Below are positions 7,804-19,836 of a DNA stretch of 64,000 nucleotides, piece after piece. The notes beneath the pieces were generated by a model, which worked only from the letters and a program-made list of their open reading frames with translations, ran no database searches and was not told the origin of the DNA. Numbering within the stretch: the first letter of the stretch is position 1; each line of letters opens with the position of its first letter. The position numbers and the translations under genes were made by a program. The stretch is from contig NZ_JABBNU010000003.1 in the NCBI RefSeq assembly GCF_012926615.1, positions 62,001 through 126,000 of the forward strand. Direction: 5' to 3'. Source of the stretch: Marinigracilibium pacificum (GTDB taxonomy: Bacteria; Bacteroidota; Bacteroidia; Cytophagales; Cyclobacteriaceae).

Positions 7804-10565
7804 CTGATTAAATGTATAGTTCCGGTTTCCTTACCATTAAGAAGAATAGGGTCATTATTAATATAGCTACCCGATACTCGCCAAAAATATATTCCACTTG
7901 GTTGTTCCTTGCCTTTCCAACTTCCATCCCATCCTGCACTGGTTATATATGAAGGATTATTTGTTTCATATACAATGCTACCTGTGCGATTATAGATAGT
8001 AAACTGAAAATCTTTAATCCCTTCAAGATCAAATATTTTTAACCTTTCATTCTGCCCATCTCCATTTGGTGAAAATAGTTCCGGGATATGAGCAGAGGTA
8101 AGAATAAAAACCATTACTTGAGCAGTATCCGCACAGCCAATACTATCTTTTCCTGTCACAGTATAAAGAATAGATTCATCGGGAGAAGTAATAGGCGAAG
8201 CAACATTAGGATTACTTAACCATGTTGGTGGTTCCCACATATAAGTTAATGCACCAGTTGCTCTCAACTGCCTTCGTTCACCCCGGCTAATTTGAATATA
8301 CCTCTCATCCACATTTACTTCCGGAATACTTGGAATCACATTCATTGAATCTAGAAACTTACAACCATTTTCATCAACAACTGTGACAAAAACAGTATCC
8401 AGCCCTTCAACAATATAAGACTCCGGATTTTGATGGCCTATGTAACCTTTTAGGAATGAATCCCATCTCAAGGTATCAATGTTATCTAAATTTACGCTCA
8501 ACATAATTTCTTCATCAAGACAGGCGTAAACATCCGGTTCAAGAAGGTCTAGCAATTCCAGGTTTACTTCTTTGAAATCAAAATTGTTTTCATAGAGTAA
8601 TTCGGCGTAACCAGAAGGAGGATAAACAGTGTTAAAACTGTAAACATTTTCATCTGGCGGCGGAAATATGAGAGGAATACTTCCTTCTCCGGTATCATTG
8701 AATACTACATGTAATTCATCACTATTTATATTTCTGGTGATTTTTAAATTAAATGTTGCACTATCAAATCCATAAACAATATCAGGTAACTCTAAAGTTT
8801 GAATCAACTTTGCATCAGCATCCTTGGTAGGGTTTCCTGTGTAAAATGATACTGGAGTTCCAATATTAACTGTGTCATATCCTTCATTATATACTTTTAA
8901 TTGAACCTCCATACTATCAGTATCCAGACACTTGATTTCTTCTATAACAGGAATTCCATCTATTGTAGGATCAACTACAGGTAAAACAAAGGGACCCAGT
9001 TCATCGACACAACTTTCACCAAATGCTTTTAGAGATATTTGATAATTTCCAGGTTCTTCAAAAAGGTAAATCAGAATCGAAGTTATATCTGTTTTAAAGA
9101 CTGGTAAATTAGGCTCTCCGTTTATACTTGTATGCTTTACTGTCCATTCAAATCCTTTAATTGCACCCAAAGAGTTATTATTGAATGTAACGGGCTCGGT
9201 AAACCTCGAAATTGGCAATTTTGATGCTATATATCTAATATTTGGCCAAAAACGGGCATCAACCTGACATATTGCCCGGATAATTGCAGAGTGTGAAGAA
9301 AAACAGGTCTCTTCATCATTCCATGCCTTTAGGTAAACCCTATATTTGCCTACCTGATCAAACTTATAACTAAAAATACTATCAGTTGACAATGGTAGTC
9401 CCTCTGGAGTATACCCCAATTCCATTGCAGTCGAATAAGTTGGCTCATCATCTCCAAGAAATTCTACATACCATTCGAGATTGGAAAAGTCATCTCCCAG
9501 AGATGTAAATTCAACAGAATCACCTGATAAAGGCATCCAGGGATCATGATCAAATCTAACATATTCAAAAGAATCACATGGCCTATTACAAGTAATCGGA
9601 TTACCATCACTCTCCATAAAAAGGCTTGTTCTATAGTTTTCAAGAACAAAATGCATTCTTTCGCTTTGTCCGGCAGTAAAATCTGTACCACAACTAGAAT
9701 AATCCATGAAATTAGAAGTCATATCCGGAACATCCTGATAAAAATTCCCATTACTAAAATTTGAAAGGGTATCTGTGCTACAAGAATTTTCTTCACAGTC
9801 ACCTAACACGGAATTATCTGGTGGAGTATCACAAACCATATCTCCATCTACAAGACAATTATTATTAGTACATCCTCCGTCAAAAGTGTGTAATAAACCG
9901 AGGTAATGACCAACCTCATGAATCAAAACAGGTCCATCTATTATATCTACCACCACCCCGTCAGAATAATCAGACAAGCTAATTTCTTGTTGAGGTACTG
10001 TTGCAAATCCAGCTAATGGATACCTCTTCCACCAAGTTCTTCCTGAATAGAACCTTAAAGCTTCAGAATAAATTTCATTTACAATCCAAATATTTAAATA
10101 ATGTCTGGGATCCCACTGTTGAATCGTTTTTAGCTTTGATGATTCTAAATCATAATCAAACCTGCTGTATCTAGAACGCCTTCTTGTAATTCCATTTGTA
10201 TTAGAACCATCTGGAGCAGTTTTAGCTAAACAAAACCTTATATTTGTATCAACACCATTCTCCGTATAAAAATTTCCTGAATTAGCAAAACCATAGTTGA
10301 GCTCATTTATTAATTTCTCGATTTGTTCATCAGTTCTAATTGGATCGTTTTCAATTAAATGAACAACAACCGGAATTGTATAGACAACATCTTGGTTTCT
10401 CTGAATGGCATTTGATTGCTTCCATAGCTTAAAATCATTAGCAATTTTTTCCCTTTCTCTTCTTGTAAGCTCTATAGGAGAACAGGAGTTCATACTAACT
10501 TGTGACTTTAGCTCTCCTGAAATAATCAGGATAAGAAAACAATATAAAATTGATCTTAAATTCAT
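7800..10565 (-). CDS. Secreted M43 metalloprotease with PKD-like domains and T9SS type B C-terminal signal
   Basis: Protein of 921 residues with an N-terminal signal peptide (about 1-21). The pappalysin-type zinc motif HEVGHYLGLLH lies at 216-226, followed by Cys-rich segments and the Met-turn region NFMDYSSCG. The middle holds PKD/immunoglobulin-like beta domains. The last 90 residues (from FSPNGDGQNE to TGTIHLIR) are the gliding-motility-associated CHU_C/type B tail that targets proteins to the T9SS. The protein is therefore predicted to be exported and held at the cell surface. The next gene, overlapping by 4 bases, encodes a PorP/SprF protein, the usual partner of type B cargo. Substrate unknown. 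Confidence 0.92.
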   Translation of the reverse strand: MNLRSILYCFLILIISGELKSQVSMNSCSPIELTRREREKIANDFKLWKQSNAIQRNQDVVYTIPVVVHLIENDPIRTDEQIEKLINELNYGFANSGNFYTENGVDTNIRFCLAKTAPDGSNTNGITRRRSRYSRFDYDLESSKLKTIQQWDPRHYLNIWIVNEIYSEALRFYSGRTWWKRYPLAGFATVPQQEISLSDYSDGVVVDIIDGPVLIHEVGHYLGLLHTFDGGCTNNNCLVDGDMVCDTPPDNSVLGDCEENSCSTDTLSNFSNGNFYQDVPDMTSNFMDYSSCGTDFTAGQSERMHFVLENYRTSLFMESDGNPITCNRPCDSFEYVRFDHDPWMPLSGDSVEFTSLGDDFSNLEWYVEFLGDDEPTYSTAMELGYTPEGLPLSTDSIFSYKFDQVGKYRVYLKAWNDEETCFSSHSAIIRAICQVDARFWPNIRYIASKLPISRFTEPVTFNNNSLGAIKGFEWTVKHTSINGEPNLPVFKTDITSILIYLFEEPGNYQISLKAFGESCVDELGPFVLPVVDPTIDGIPVIEEIKCLDTDSMEVQLKVYNEGYDTVNIGTPVSFYTGNPTKDADAKLIQTLELPDIVYGFDSATFNLKITRNINSDELHVVFNDTGEGSIPLIFPPPDENVYSFNTVYPPSGYAELLYENNFDFKEVNLELLDLLEPDVYACLDEEIMLSVNLDNIDTLRWDSFLKGYIGHQNPESYIVEGLDTVFVTVVDENGCKFLDSMNVIPSIPEVNVDERYIQISRGERRQLRATGALTYMWEPPTWLSNPNVASPITSPDESILYTVTGKDSIGCADTAQVMVFILTSAHIPELFSPNGDGQNERLKIFDLEGIKDFQFTIYNRTGSIVYETNNPSYITSAGWDGSWKGKEQPSGIYFWRVSGSYINNDPILLNGKETGTIHLIR

Positions 10566-10591
10566 GTTGATTTGATTGCAAATTTTGGCTA

Positions 10592-11413
10592 TTACTTCTC
10601 TATAGTAAATGTAAATGGTATTCTTACTTCACTCTTAACTGGTTGACTATCCTTCATTGCAGGAATCCATTTTGGCATATTTTTTATTAAACGAATTGCT
10701 TCATCATCAAATACTTCACCCAAGGATTCCACCACGATAATATTCGATATAGTACTATCAGTATTAATAGAAAACTGAATTTTCACTAGCCCTTCAATAC
10801 TATCCTTCAATGCCAAAGGAGGATAAACAAGGTTTTGGTCAAAATACCGTTTAAGTTCGTGATTTCCATATAAAGGCTTTGCATTGGTATACACTGATTC
10901 AGCCTTTTTATCCTCCTGCTTAGGAATACTTTTAATTGGCACTGTTTTTTGTGATTTTGGAGAATCAAAATCACTGCTCTTTACTCGTGTTGTAACCTTT
11001 TTAGAATTAAAGTTTAGTTTGTTTTCAGGTATTCCTTCACCTGATGAATCTAATTCTATATTTATTTTATCTTCAGTATTACTATAATGATTTTTTACAA
11101 TTACAGTGTCTCTATTCCCTTCACTGCCTTCTAATAATTTTTCATTTAATGAATCAATCTCCATAAGTGGTCCTTTATTTAAATTTTCCGAAAGCTCCAC
11201 TTCTGTTTTACTCCCAAAATATAAAACACCAGAAATTATCAAAGTTATAATCCCGATGATAATAGAAAATCTAATTGACAATCTCCTTGTTATGCTATTA
11301 TCAAGCACATGATTACGATAATTGTCTACTACAGAATCAAAATCCATTTTTGATTCAATCTCCCGGTCAGAGATCTTATACTCTGTGTCTTTTATATCTA
11401 TTTTAGATCTCAT
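10592..11413 (-). CDS. Membrane protein with TonB C-terminal domain, possible anti-sigma factor
   Basis: Protein of 273 residues in three parts: a charged cytoplasmic N-terminus (1-45), one membrane helix (about 46-66), and a periplasmic part with a low-complexity linker and a TonB C-terminal domain (about 180-273). The TonB domain has the conserved YPPLA (Y197-P198), EGLVKIQFSIN and IPFTF segments. TonB itself carries energy from the inner membrane to outer-membrane proteins. Here the gene overlaps the ECF sigma gene by 11 bases and the N-terminus is cytoplasmic. By position it could therefore be the anti-sigma factor, but that is inference; it lacks a recognisable zinc anti-sigma motif. Confidence 0.8.
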   Translation of the reverse strand: MRSKIDIKDTEYKISDREIESKMDFDSVVDNYRNHVLDNSITRRLSIRFSIIIGIITLIISGVLYFGSKTEVELSENLNKGPLMEIDSLNEKLLEGSEGNRDTVIVKNHYSNTEDKINIELDSSGEGIPENKLNFNSKKVTTRVKSSDFDSPKSQKTVPIKSIPKQEDKKAESVYTNAKPLYGNHELKRYFDQNLVYPPLALKDSIEGLVKIQFSINTDSTISNIIVVESLGEVFDDEAIRLIKNMPKWIPAMKDSQPVKSEVRIPFTFTIEK

Positions 11414-11975
11414 AACCGATAATATTTTTAAGTTTCTTAATAGCTCTGTACATTCTCATTTTTACCTTTCCCTCATCACACCCTAACACTTCTGCCATCT
11501 CCTTAAACTTTAATTCATCAAAAAACCTCAATTCAATTATCTGAAGATCCTTTGATTTTATTTTCTTCAATGCATTCTTAAGATCTTGCATTCTATCTGA
11601 TGACTCAAGATTAAACTCTTCCTTTAAAATTGAGGTCATACTTTCATCAATGACCAGGTATTTCACTTTTCCAGTTTTCCTAAAATATTCAGCGCACTCA
11701 TTTAGTGCTATCCGGTATAGCCAGAAATAAATTGACTTGCCTTTGTAATCAAATTTTTGAATTCCTTTTAGAGCTTTAAAAAACACATTTGATAATAATT
11801 CACCAGTGATATCAGGATCCCTTGTTTTATTAATTACCATTCTGAACAAAGGCTTATAATATTTCTTATAGATCGGTTCGAACTTTTGAGGGTTTTTCTT
11901 TGCCTCCTCAATTATCAATTCTTCCGATTGAGAATCTATAAGTTGATTAGAATATTTAATTAAGTCTTCGGTCAA
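11403..11975 (-). CDS. ECF sigma-70 family RNA polymerase sigma factor
   Basis: Protein of 190 residues with region 2 (PIYKKYYKPLFRMVINKTRDPDITGELLSNVFFKAL, about residues 34-70, and the IYFWLYRIALNECAEYFRK helix) and region 4 (LQIIELRFFDELKFKEMAEVLGCDEGKVKMRMYRAIKKLK). This layout, without regions 1 and 3, is that of an ECF sigma factor that redirects RNA polymerase to a small regulon. The start is TTG at 11975, since no ATG lies near the N-terminus. It is the first gene of the four-gene operon that ends at 6223, so it probably controls its own operon. Confidence 0.9.
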   Translation of the reverse strand: MTEDLIKYSNQLIDSQSEELIIEEAKKNPQKFEPIYKKYYKPLFRMVINKTRDPDITGELLSNVFFKALKGIQKFDYKGKSIYFWLYRIALNECAEYFRKTGKVKYLVIDESMTSILKEEFNLESSDRMQDLKNALKKIKSKDLQIIELRFFDELKFKEMAEVLGCDEGKVKMRMYRAIKKLKNIIGYEI

Positions 11976-12150
11976 TTTTTAAATGCTTTTATTTTTATAA
12001 ATGGAGAGAAGAGAAAAAAGTAACAAAAAATTAAAAATAATTCTCAATTGATAAATTTTAAAAAAATAAATCTAAGGACTAAAATTAATTTAGACAATTA
12101 ATTTAATCATGTTTAAGTGAGCATCAGGGTTTGAAAATATCAAATAAAAA

Positions 12151-12170
12151 AGGTGATCCGAAGATCACCT
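12151..12170 (-). terminator. Intrinsic terminator of katG
   Basis: An 8-bp perfect stem (AGGTGATC / GATCACCT) with a 4-base loop lies 45 bases past the katG stop. On the minus strand it is followed by a run of six T, a classical rho-independent terminator separating katG from the sigma-factor operon. Confidence 0.85.
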
Positions 12171-12214
12171 TTATAGCACATACTATACCGACCTAATTGC
12201 CGGCTGAATTTATT

Positions 12215-14779
<2,565 letters not shown>

Positions 14780-15460
14780 ATGAAAGTTATTATAACAGGT
14801 GCTTCAGGTATGGTTGGAAAAGGTGTATTACTTGAATGTATCGAGGATGAAGATATTGATAAAATACTCTTGATTGGAAGATCCGTAATTGAGATAAACC
14901 ATCCAAAAGTGGAATACCTTATCCATAAAGATTTCAATGATTTTTCATCTCTTACAGATAAAATAGCTGGTTACGATGCCTGTTTTATGTGCATGGGCAT
15001 TAGCGCCGCAGGTTTAACCGAAGAAGAGTATACTGAGATCACGTATAATTATACCCTTTCATTAACAACTACTTTATTCAAACTGAATCCGCAGATGACT
15101 ATTACCTATGTATCCGGTCAAGGCACTGATTCAACAGAAAAAGGCAGAGTGATGTGGGCCAGAGTAAAAGGTAAAACTGAAAATACATTGCTAAACATTG
15201 GGTTTAAAGGTGCTTACATGTATCGTCCAGGTGCAATAATTCCTCTAAAGGGGATTAAGTCACGAACTAAAATGTATCAGTTTATGTATGATTATTTTTT
15301 GTGGTTGATAAAAATCATTAAAAAGATGTCTCCCAACTCTATTGTTAATACCACTCAAATGGGTAAATCAATGATTTATATTGCCAAGACTGGTTATTCA
15401 GAGAAAATTTTAAACCCGGTAGATATTATTAAAACATCAGAACTATACGACAACCAATAA
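14780..15460 (+). CDS. Atypical SDR, NAD(P)-binding protein
   Basis: Protein of 226 residues with an N-terminal Rossmann nucleotide site (TGASGMVGKG, glycines 7, 10, 13) typical of NAD(P)H-binding atypical SDRs related to HTATIP2. The segments YDACFMCMGISAAG and VSGQGTDSTEKGR are family-like, and the usual catalytic Tyr-x-x-x-Lys is not evident. It may be a reductase or only a nucleotide sensor. The gene ends 10 bases before the next start, suggesting a short transcript unit. Confidence 0.78.
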   Translation: MKVIITGASGMVGKGVLLECIEDEDIDKILLIGRSVIEINHPKVEYLIHKDFNDFSSLTDKIAGYDACFMCMGISAAGLTEEEYTEITYNYTLSLTTTLFKLNPQMTITYVSGQGTDSTEKGRVMWARVKGKTENTLLNIGFKGAYMYRPGAIIPLKGIKSRTKMYQFMYDYFLWLIKIIKKMSPNSIVNTTQMGKSMIYIAKTGYSEKILNPVDIIKTSELYDNQ

Positions 15461-15470
15461 AAATTAAACC

Positions 15471-15902
15471 TTGTTTACTAAAATACTTTCAACCCTTACA
15501 ATCTTCTTCTTGATAATTTCATTTCAAACGAAGAATCAAATAATTGGAGAATGGAAACTTGCCTCATATGATGCTATAGATAAAATTCGAGAAACTCCAG
15601 CATATATTTTTGGAGATGAGGCTGCCAAAGAAATGATAGAGAAACAATTTTCTTTAATGTTAAATGATGGCAAGTATGTGTTCACCGCTAAGACATTAAA
15701 CTACACTGATATTGAAAAAGGCAACATCGTAACCAGAACAGCGCTTTGGAAATTGGATAATAATACTCTGACAATTCAAGAAACTGAAAGAAACTACAAA
15801 AGAGAGGCTTTTATAAAGAAAATAACATCTGATTCACTTATACTTGTCCCTGTTATTGATGGAATTGTTGGTGATTCGAAAATGACTTTTATAAGGGAAT
15901 AA
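15471..15902 (+). CDS. Exported lipocalin-like protein
   Basis: Small protein (143 residues) with a hydrophobic signal sequence (1-19) and then a lipocalin-like start, NQIIGEWKLASYD, followed by alternating strands ending GDSKMTFIRE. Such Bacteroidota proteins are probably small periplasmic beta-barrels; ligand unknown. The start codon is TTG at 15471, since no ATG precedes the signal sequence. It follows the SDR gene by 10 bases. Confidence 0.65.
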   Translation: MFTKILSTLTIFFLIISFQTKNQIIGEWKLASYDAIDKIRETPAYIFGDEAAKEMIEKQFSLMLNDGKYVFTAKTLNYTDIEKGNIVTRTALWKLDNNTLTIQETERNYKREAFIKKITSDSLILVPVIDGIVGDSKMTFIRE

Positions 15903-16037
15903 TTACCTCTCGAAATTTATCTTGCTATTATTCTGCCATATATATTAAATAATAACCGCTTATTGACAGTGCTATTTTATTTAATTCCGAATATAATTAA
16001 GTTGATCTGATCATAATTACCAACAGTATCAGAATTG

Positions 16038-16844
16038 ATGAGCAGGTTATACCAGACCTTATGTTTTTTCATTTTATTTATCAGTTGTAATAGCCTCCCA
16101 ACCGAAGAACCATCCTATCAAAAAATCACTAAAAACAATAAATTTGATGGCTATTGGTTAAAACTTCCATTAGGATTTAACAACGAAAAACAATGGCCAG
16201 TAATTATTTTTCTTCAAGGAGGACATGGCTTTAGTCCAAATCCTGAAAATTCAAAAAATGATGGCCCTATAAAATTTTCAAATGCTGACATTAAAGAGTC
16301 TTTAAAAATAGTAGCCGACTCTTTTATTATTGTAAACCCGCATATGAAAATAGGGCCTATTGAAAAAAGTCATTGGCAACAATATCCTGAAGAAATTTCT
16401 AACCTTATAAATCATATTGTCAAAGAGTATAATGGTGATAGCCAAAGAATTTATATTACCGGGTTAAGTAAGGGAGGTCATGGTTCATGGGAGCTAGCTA
16501 AAAAACTACCAGGTGTATTTGCCGCAATAATACCTATATCAGGAAGAATATACTGTGAAAATAATTGCGTTGAAATTTCTAAAATACCGATTTGGATCAT
16601 TCATAATCAAAAAGATGAGGTAGCTGATTATTCATATTCAAAAAACAAAGTAGCTAAGCTGGAAGAACAAAACAATATTTCCTTTTTGAGAAAATCGAAT
16701 TGCAAATTAAATACTAAGGAAATCCAGTCTGATTACATTTTCACTTCCTATCCTAAAAATGGACATGATGCATGGAACGAATCTTATGCTTCAAAAGATC
16801 TTTATATGTGGTTATTAAACAAAAAGTCTGATAATAATGACTAA
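16038..16844 (+). CDS. Alpha/beta-hydrolase lipoprotein (phospholipase/depolymerase-type esterase)
   Basis: Lipoprotein of 268 residues: lipobox LFISC with lipidated C17. The hydrolase fold has an oxyanion region FLQGGHGF, nucleophile elbow GLSKGG (S144), Asp in HNQKDEV and His in NGHDAW, so the catalytic triad is complete. It resembles dienelactone-hydrolase and PHB-depolymerase type esterases; substrate unknown. The ATG at 16038 is preferred to the TTG 3 bases earlier. Its end overlaps the next gene by 8 bases. Confidence 0.8.
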   Translation: MSRLYQTLCFFILFISCNSLPTEEPSYQKITKNNKFDGYWLKLPLGFNNEKQWPVIIFLQGGHGFSPNPENSKNDGPIKFSNADIKESLKIVADSFIIVNPHMKIGPIEKSHWQQYPEEISNLINHIVKEYNGDSQRIYITGLSKGGHGSWELAKKLPGVFAAIIPISGRIYCENNCVEISKIPIWIIHNQKDEVADYSYSKNKVAKLEEQNNISFLRKSNCKLNTKEIQSDYIFTSYPKNGHDAWNESYASKDLYMWLLNKKSDNND

Positions 16845-17247
16845 CTCAAACCAAAATATAACTCCATTAATAAAAAAGCTGGGAATAAAGAAAGATTTTT
16901 TAATCAGTATAATAAATCCCCCATCAAACTATAACCATCTGATATCCATACCTTCTGAATATGTCAAATATGTATCTGATATTTCCGTTAGAAAGAATTT
17001 TATTCATATATTTTGTCAGGAAAAAAATGAATTAGAAATTCTTATAAAAGATATTAAATCGGAGCTAAAACCTGAAGGGTACTTATGGATTTCTTGGCCT
17101 AAAAAATCTTCAAAGGTAAAAACAGATCTTGACGGAAATATTGTAAGAAATATGGGCCTTGAAATAGGCCTTGTAGACATTAAAGTATGCTCGATTAATA
17201 ATATTTGGTCAGCTTTAAAATTTGTAATTCCTATAAAAGACAGATAA
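16837..17247 (+). CDS. DUF3052-like protein
   Basis: Cytosolic protein of 136 residues with PLIKKLGIKKDFLISIINPPSNY at the start and LKPEGYLWISWPKKSSK in the middle, the pattern of DUF3052 proteins. These look like stripped-down Rossmann or methyltransferase-like folds with no known activity. It overlaps the esterase gene by 8 bases and lies 10 bases before the GNAT gene, so the three are probably cotranscribed. Confidence 0.7.
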   Translation: MTNSNQNITPLIKKLGIKKDFLISIINPPSNYNHLISIPSEYVKYVSDISVRKNFIHIFCQEKNELEILIKDIKSELKPEGYLWISWPKKSSKVKTDLDGNIVRNMGLEIGLVDIKVCSINNIWSALKFVIPIKDR

Positions 17248-17257
17248 TACTGCAACT

Positions 17258-17815
17258 ATGTCACAAAAATTAAAATTCCCGGCTTTAACCACCAAGAGGT
17301 TAACTTTAAGTGAGCTTAAAGCAGAAGACATACCTGAAATCGTTAATCTTGCTAATAATAAAAATATAGAAGAATATACACTAAATATCCCACACCCATA
17401 CAATGAAAAGGATGCGATTCGTTGGTTAAATATAGCTTTTCAAGGTTATATGGCAGGAACAGAAGTGATTTTCAGGATTGGAGATATTAATTCTGGTGAT
17501 TTTATGGGAGGAATAGGATTAAAAATAAATAAGAGTTTCAACCATGCAGAATTGGGATATTGGATTGGAGAAAAATATTGGGGAAAAGGATATATATCTG
17601 AAGCAATAAAAGCAACTCTAGATTACGGGTTTAATGAACTCCAACTTCATAAAATATTTGCACATTATATCGTGGGAAATGAAGCATCAGGAAGGGTGAT
17701 GGAAAAAAATGGAATGATTAAGGAAGCTGAATTAAAGGATCATATCATTAAGAATGGAAAATACATTTCAATGGTACAATATCGATTGACTATCGATGAA
17801 TTCAAAGCATTATAA
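17258..17815 (+). CDS. RimJ/RimL-type GNAT acetyltransferase
   Basis: Protein of 185 residues with the RimJ/RimL layout: LTTKRLTLSELKAEDIPEIV at the start, GYWIGEKYWGKGYISEA for acetyl-CoA binding (GKGY loop), and the terminal NEASGRVMEKNGM segment. Relatives acetylate N-termini of ribosomal proteins or small amines; the target here is unknown. It is spaced 10 bases from the gene before and 30 from the glycosyltransferase after. Confidence 0.87.
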   Translation: MSQKLKFPALTTKRLTLSELKAEDIPEIVNLANNKNIEEYTLNIPHPYNEKDAIRWLNIAFQGYMAGTEVIFRIGDINSGDFMGGIGLKINKSFNHAELGYWIGEKYWGKGYISEAIKATLDYGFNELQLHKIFAHYIVGNEASGRVMEKNGMIKEAELKDHIIKNGKYISMVQYRLTIDEFKAL

Positions 17816-17845
17816 ACTTACCATCCACAAGAAATTTCAACGAAA

Positions 17846-19378
17846 ATGAAAAGACCACTAATCTTAGGATTATTTGTAGCAGCAAAGTTTATACTTCAGT
17901 TTTTTGCTATACACCCGGTTTATGAATTACATAGAGATGAATACTTGCATCTAAATCAAGCGGATCATCTTGCCTGGGGTTATCTTTCCGTCCCCCCAGT
18001 AACATCATGGATTTCATTGATTATCAAATTCCTTGGAAATGGAGAGTTTTGGGTAAAATTCTTTCCGGCACTTTTCGGGGCATTGACCTTATTTGTTGTT
18101 TGGAAAATTATTGAAACATTAAAAGGTAATCTCTTTGCCTTGATCCTGGGAGCAACTGGTATACTTTTCTCTGTATTGATGAGATTAAACACCTTATTTC
18201 AACCTAATTCACTTGAATATTTACTTTGGACTACCACTTTCTACTTTCTAATTAAATATATTCAGACAGAAAAAAACAAATTGTTATATCTAACAGCTAT
18301 TACCATGGCTTTTGGATTTTTAAACAAGTACAACATCGTTTTCTTACTTCTTGGATTAATTCCGGCAATCATTTTAACAAAGAGATCAATTTTTAAAAAC
18401 AAACATCTTTATCTTTCAATACTTGTTGCTTTAATAATCATTTCACCAAACCTATGGTGGCAATATGACAACTCATTTCCGGTATTTATACACCTGGAAC
18501 AATTATCAAGACTTCAATTGGCTAATGTTAGTCTATCAGGTTTTATCTCAGAACAAATACTTTTCTTTTTCGGCTCCATATTTGTCATTATTGCTGCATT
18601 TATTGGATTCATAAAATATGAACCTTTCAAAAAATTCCGTTTTGTTCCATTGACATTTATCTTTTCAATGGGGCTATTTATTTACAATAGTGCAAAGGGG
18701 TATTACACTATCGGACTCTACCCTGTTTTAATTGCTTATGGATCAGTTTATTTAGGACACCTTTTATCTGCCTCAAAATTTAAGATATTAAAGCCTGCAT
18801 TAGTATGCTTATCCATCTTAATAACACTACCTATCTTATATTATGCTCTTCCGTTTTATAGACCTGAGACAATAATAAATAATTCAGCTAAATATGAAGA
18901 ATTAGGTCTTCTAAGATGGGAAGATGGCAAAAATCATCACCTTCCTCAAGATTATGCTGATATGCTAGGATGGAAGGAACTTGCTCATGAGGTTGATTCG
19001 GCATGGAGCTATATAAATGATCCTGATAATACAATGGTCTTATGTGACAATTACGGTCAGGCTGGAGCTGTTAATTATTACTCTAAATTTGATATAGATG
19101 CTGTAACCTTTAATGCTGACTATCTCAATTGGTTCGACCTGACCTCCCCTGTTAAAAATGTGATCCTTGTAAAATTCAAAGATGATAAAGATCCTAACAG
19201 AGAAAGAGAAAGAAATTTCTTTGACGAAGTATTTTTATCAGGGAAAATCAACAATGAAATGGCCAGAGAATACAATACTTCTATTTGGGTATTAAAAGGG
19301 GCTAAAATTGATGTGAATTCAATTCTACAAGAAGAATTAGATGAAGAAAAGGAAGAAATAAAATATTCAATGAACTAA
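17846..19378 (+). CDS. GT39-like membrane glycosyltransferase (PMT_2 family)
   Basis: Polytopic inner-membrane protein of 510 residues with about ten to twelve helices. The first periplasmic loop has the acidic motif YELHRDEYLH (D31, E32), the catalytic Asp-Glu type pattern of PMT/ArnT-like enzymes, which move sugars from polyprenyl phosphate to protein or lipid acceptors. The C-terminal soluble part (about 340-510) is shorter than in ArnT. The acceptor cannot be inferred; no lipid A modification genes adjoin. Confidence 0.8.
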   Translation: MKRPLILGLFVAAKFILQFFAIHPVYELHRDEYLHLNQADHLAWGYLSVPPVTSWISLIIKFLGNGEFWVKFFPALFGALTLFVVWKIIETLKGNLFALILGATGILFSVLMRLNTLFQPNSLEYLLWTTTFYFLIKYIQTEKNKLLYLTAITMAFGFLNKYNIVFLLLGLIPAIILTKRSIFKNKHLYLSILVALIIISPNLWWQYDNSFPVFIHLEQLSRLQLANVSLSGFISEQILFFFGSIFVIIAAFIGFIKYEPFKKFRFVPLTFIFSMGLFIYNSAKGYYTIGLYPVLIAYGSVYLGHLLSASKFKILKPALVCLSILITLPILYYALPFYRPETIINNSAKYEELGLLRWEDGKNHHLPQDYADMLGWKELAHEVDSAWSYINDPDNTMVLCDNYGQAGAVNYYSKFDIDAVTFNADYLNWFDLTSPVKNVILVKFKDDKDPNRERERNFFDEVFLSGKINNEMAREYNTSIWVLKGAKIDVNSILQEELDEEKEEIKYSMN

Positions 19379-19429
19379 AATTCAGCTTTTTTCATTACAA
19401 CTATTTTGATGGTTGATCGTATTTAGGTT

Positions 19430-19822
19430 ATGATTTCTAATGAAGAAAAATTGGCTAAAATCAATCAATACATTGAAGCATATAACAATTACAATGTTAA
19501 TGGTATGCTTCAACCACTTGATAATCACATAAGTTTTGCTAACATAACAAACGATTATATCACACTTACGACACAAGGTAAACCGGACTTTGAGATTCAG
19601 GCAATCAAAGCCCTTGACCTATTTAAAAACAGAAACCAAAAAATAGAGTCAATTACTTTTAATGATGAATCAGTTATTGTAGATATTTCCTATACAGCGA
19701 TTGTCAACTACGAAATTCCTTATGAATTAAATATCGGAGAAAAAGTCTCAATCAAAGGGAAATCTATTTTTACTTTTAAAGATGATAAAATCATAGACAT
19801 TCGTGATGTCATCAATTCTTAA
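19430..19822 (+). CDS. Cytosolic NTF2-like protein
   Basis: 130 residues with no signal peptide. The N-terminal helix KINQYIEAYNNYNVNGMLQPL and the later strand pattern ending FTFKDDKIIDIRDVI are those of SnoaL-like NTF2 folds. Function unknown. It ends 14 bases before the metallo-hydrolase gene, so the two may share a transcript. Confidence 0.7.
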   Translation: MISNEEKLAKINQYIEAYNNYNVNGMLQPLDNHISFANITNDYITLTTQGKPDFEIQAIKALDLFKNRNQKIESITFNDESVIVDISYTAIVNYEIPYELNIGEKVSIKGKSIFTFKDDKIIDIRDVINS

Positions 19823-19836
19823 TACCCATTTTTTCA

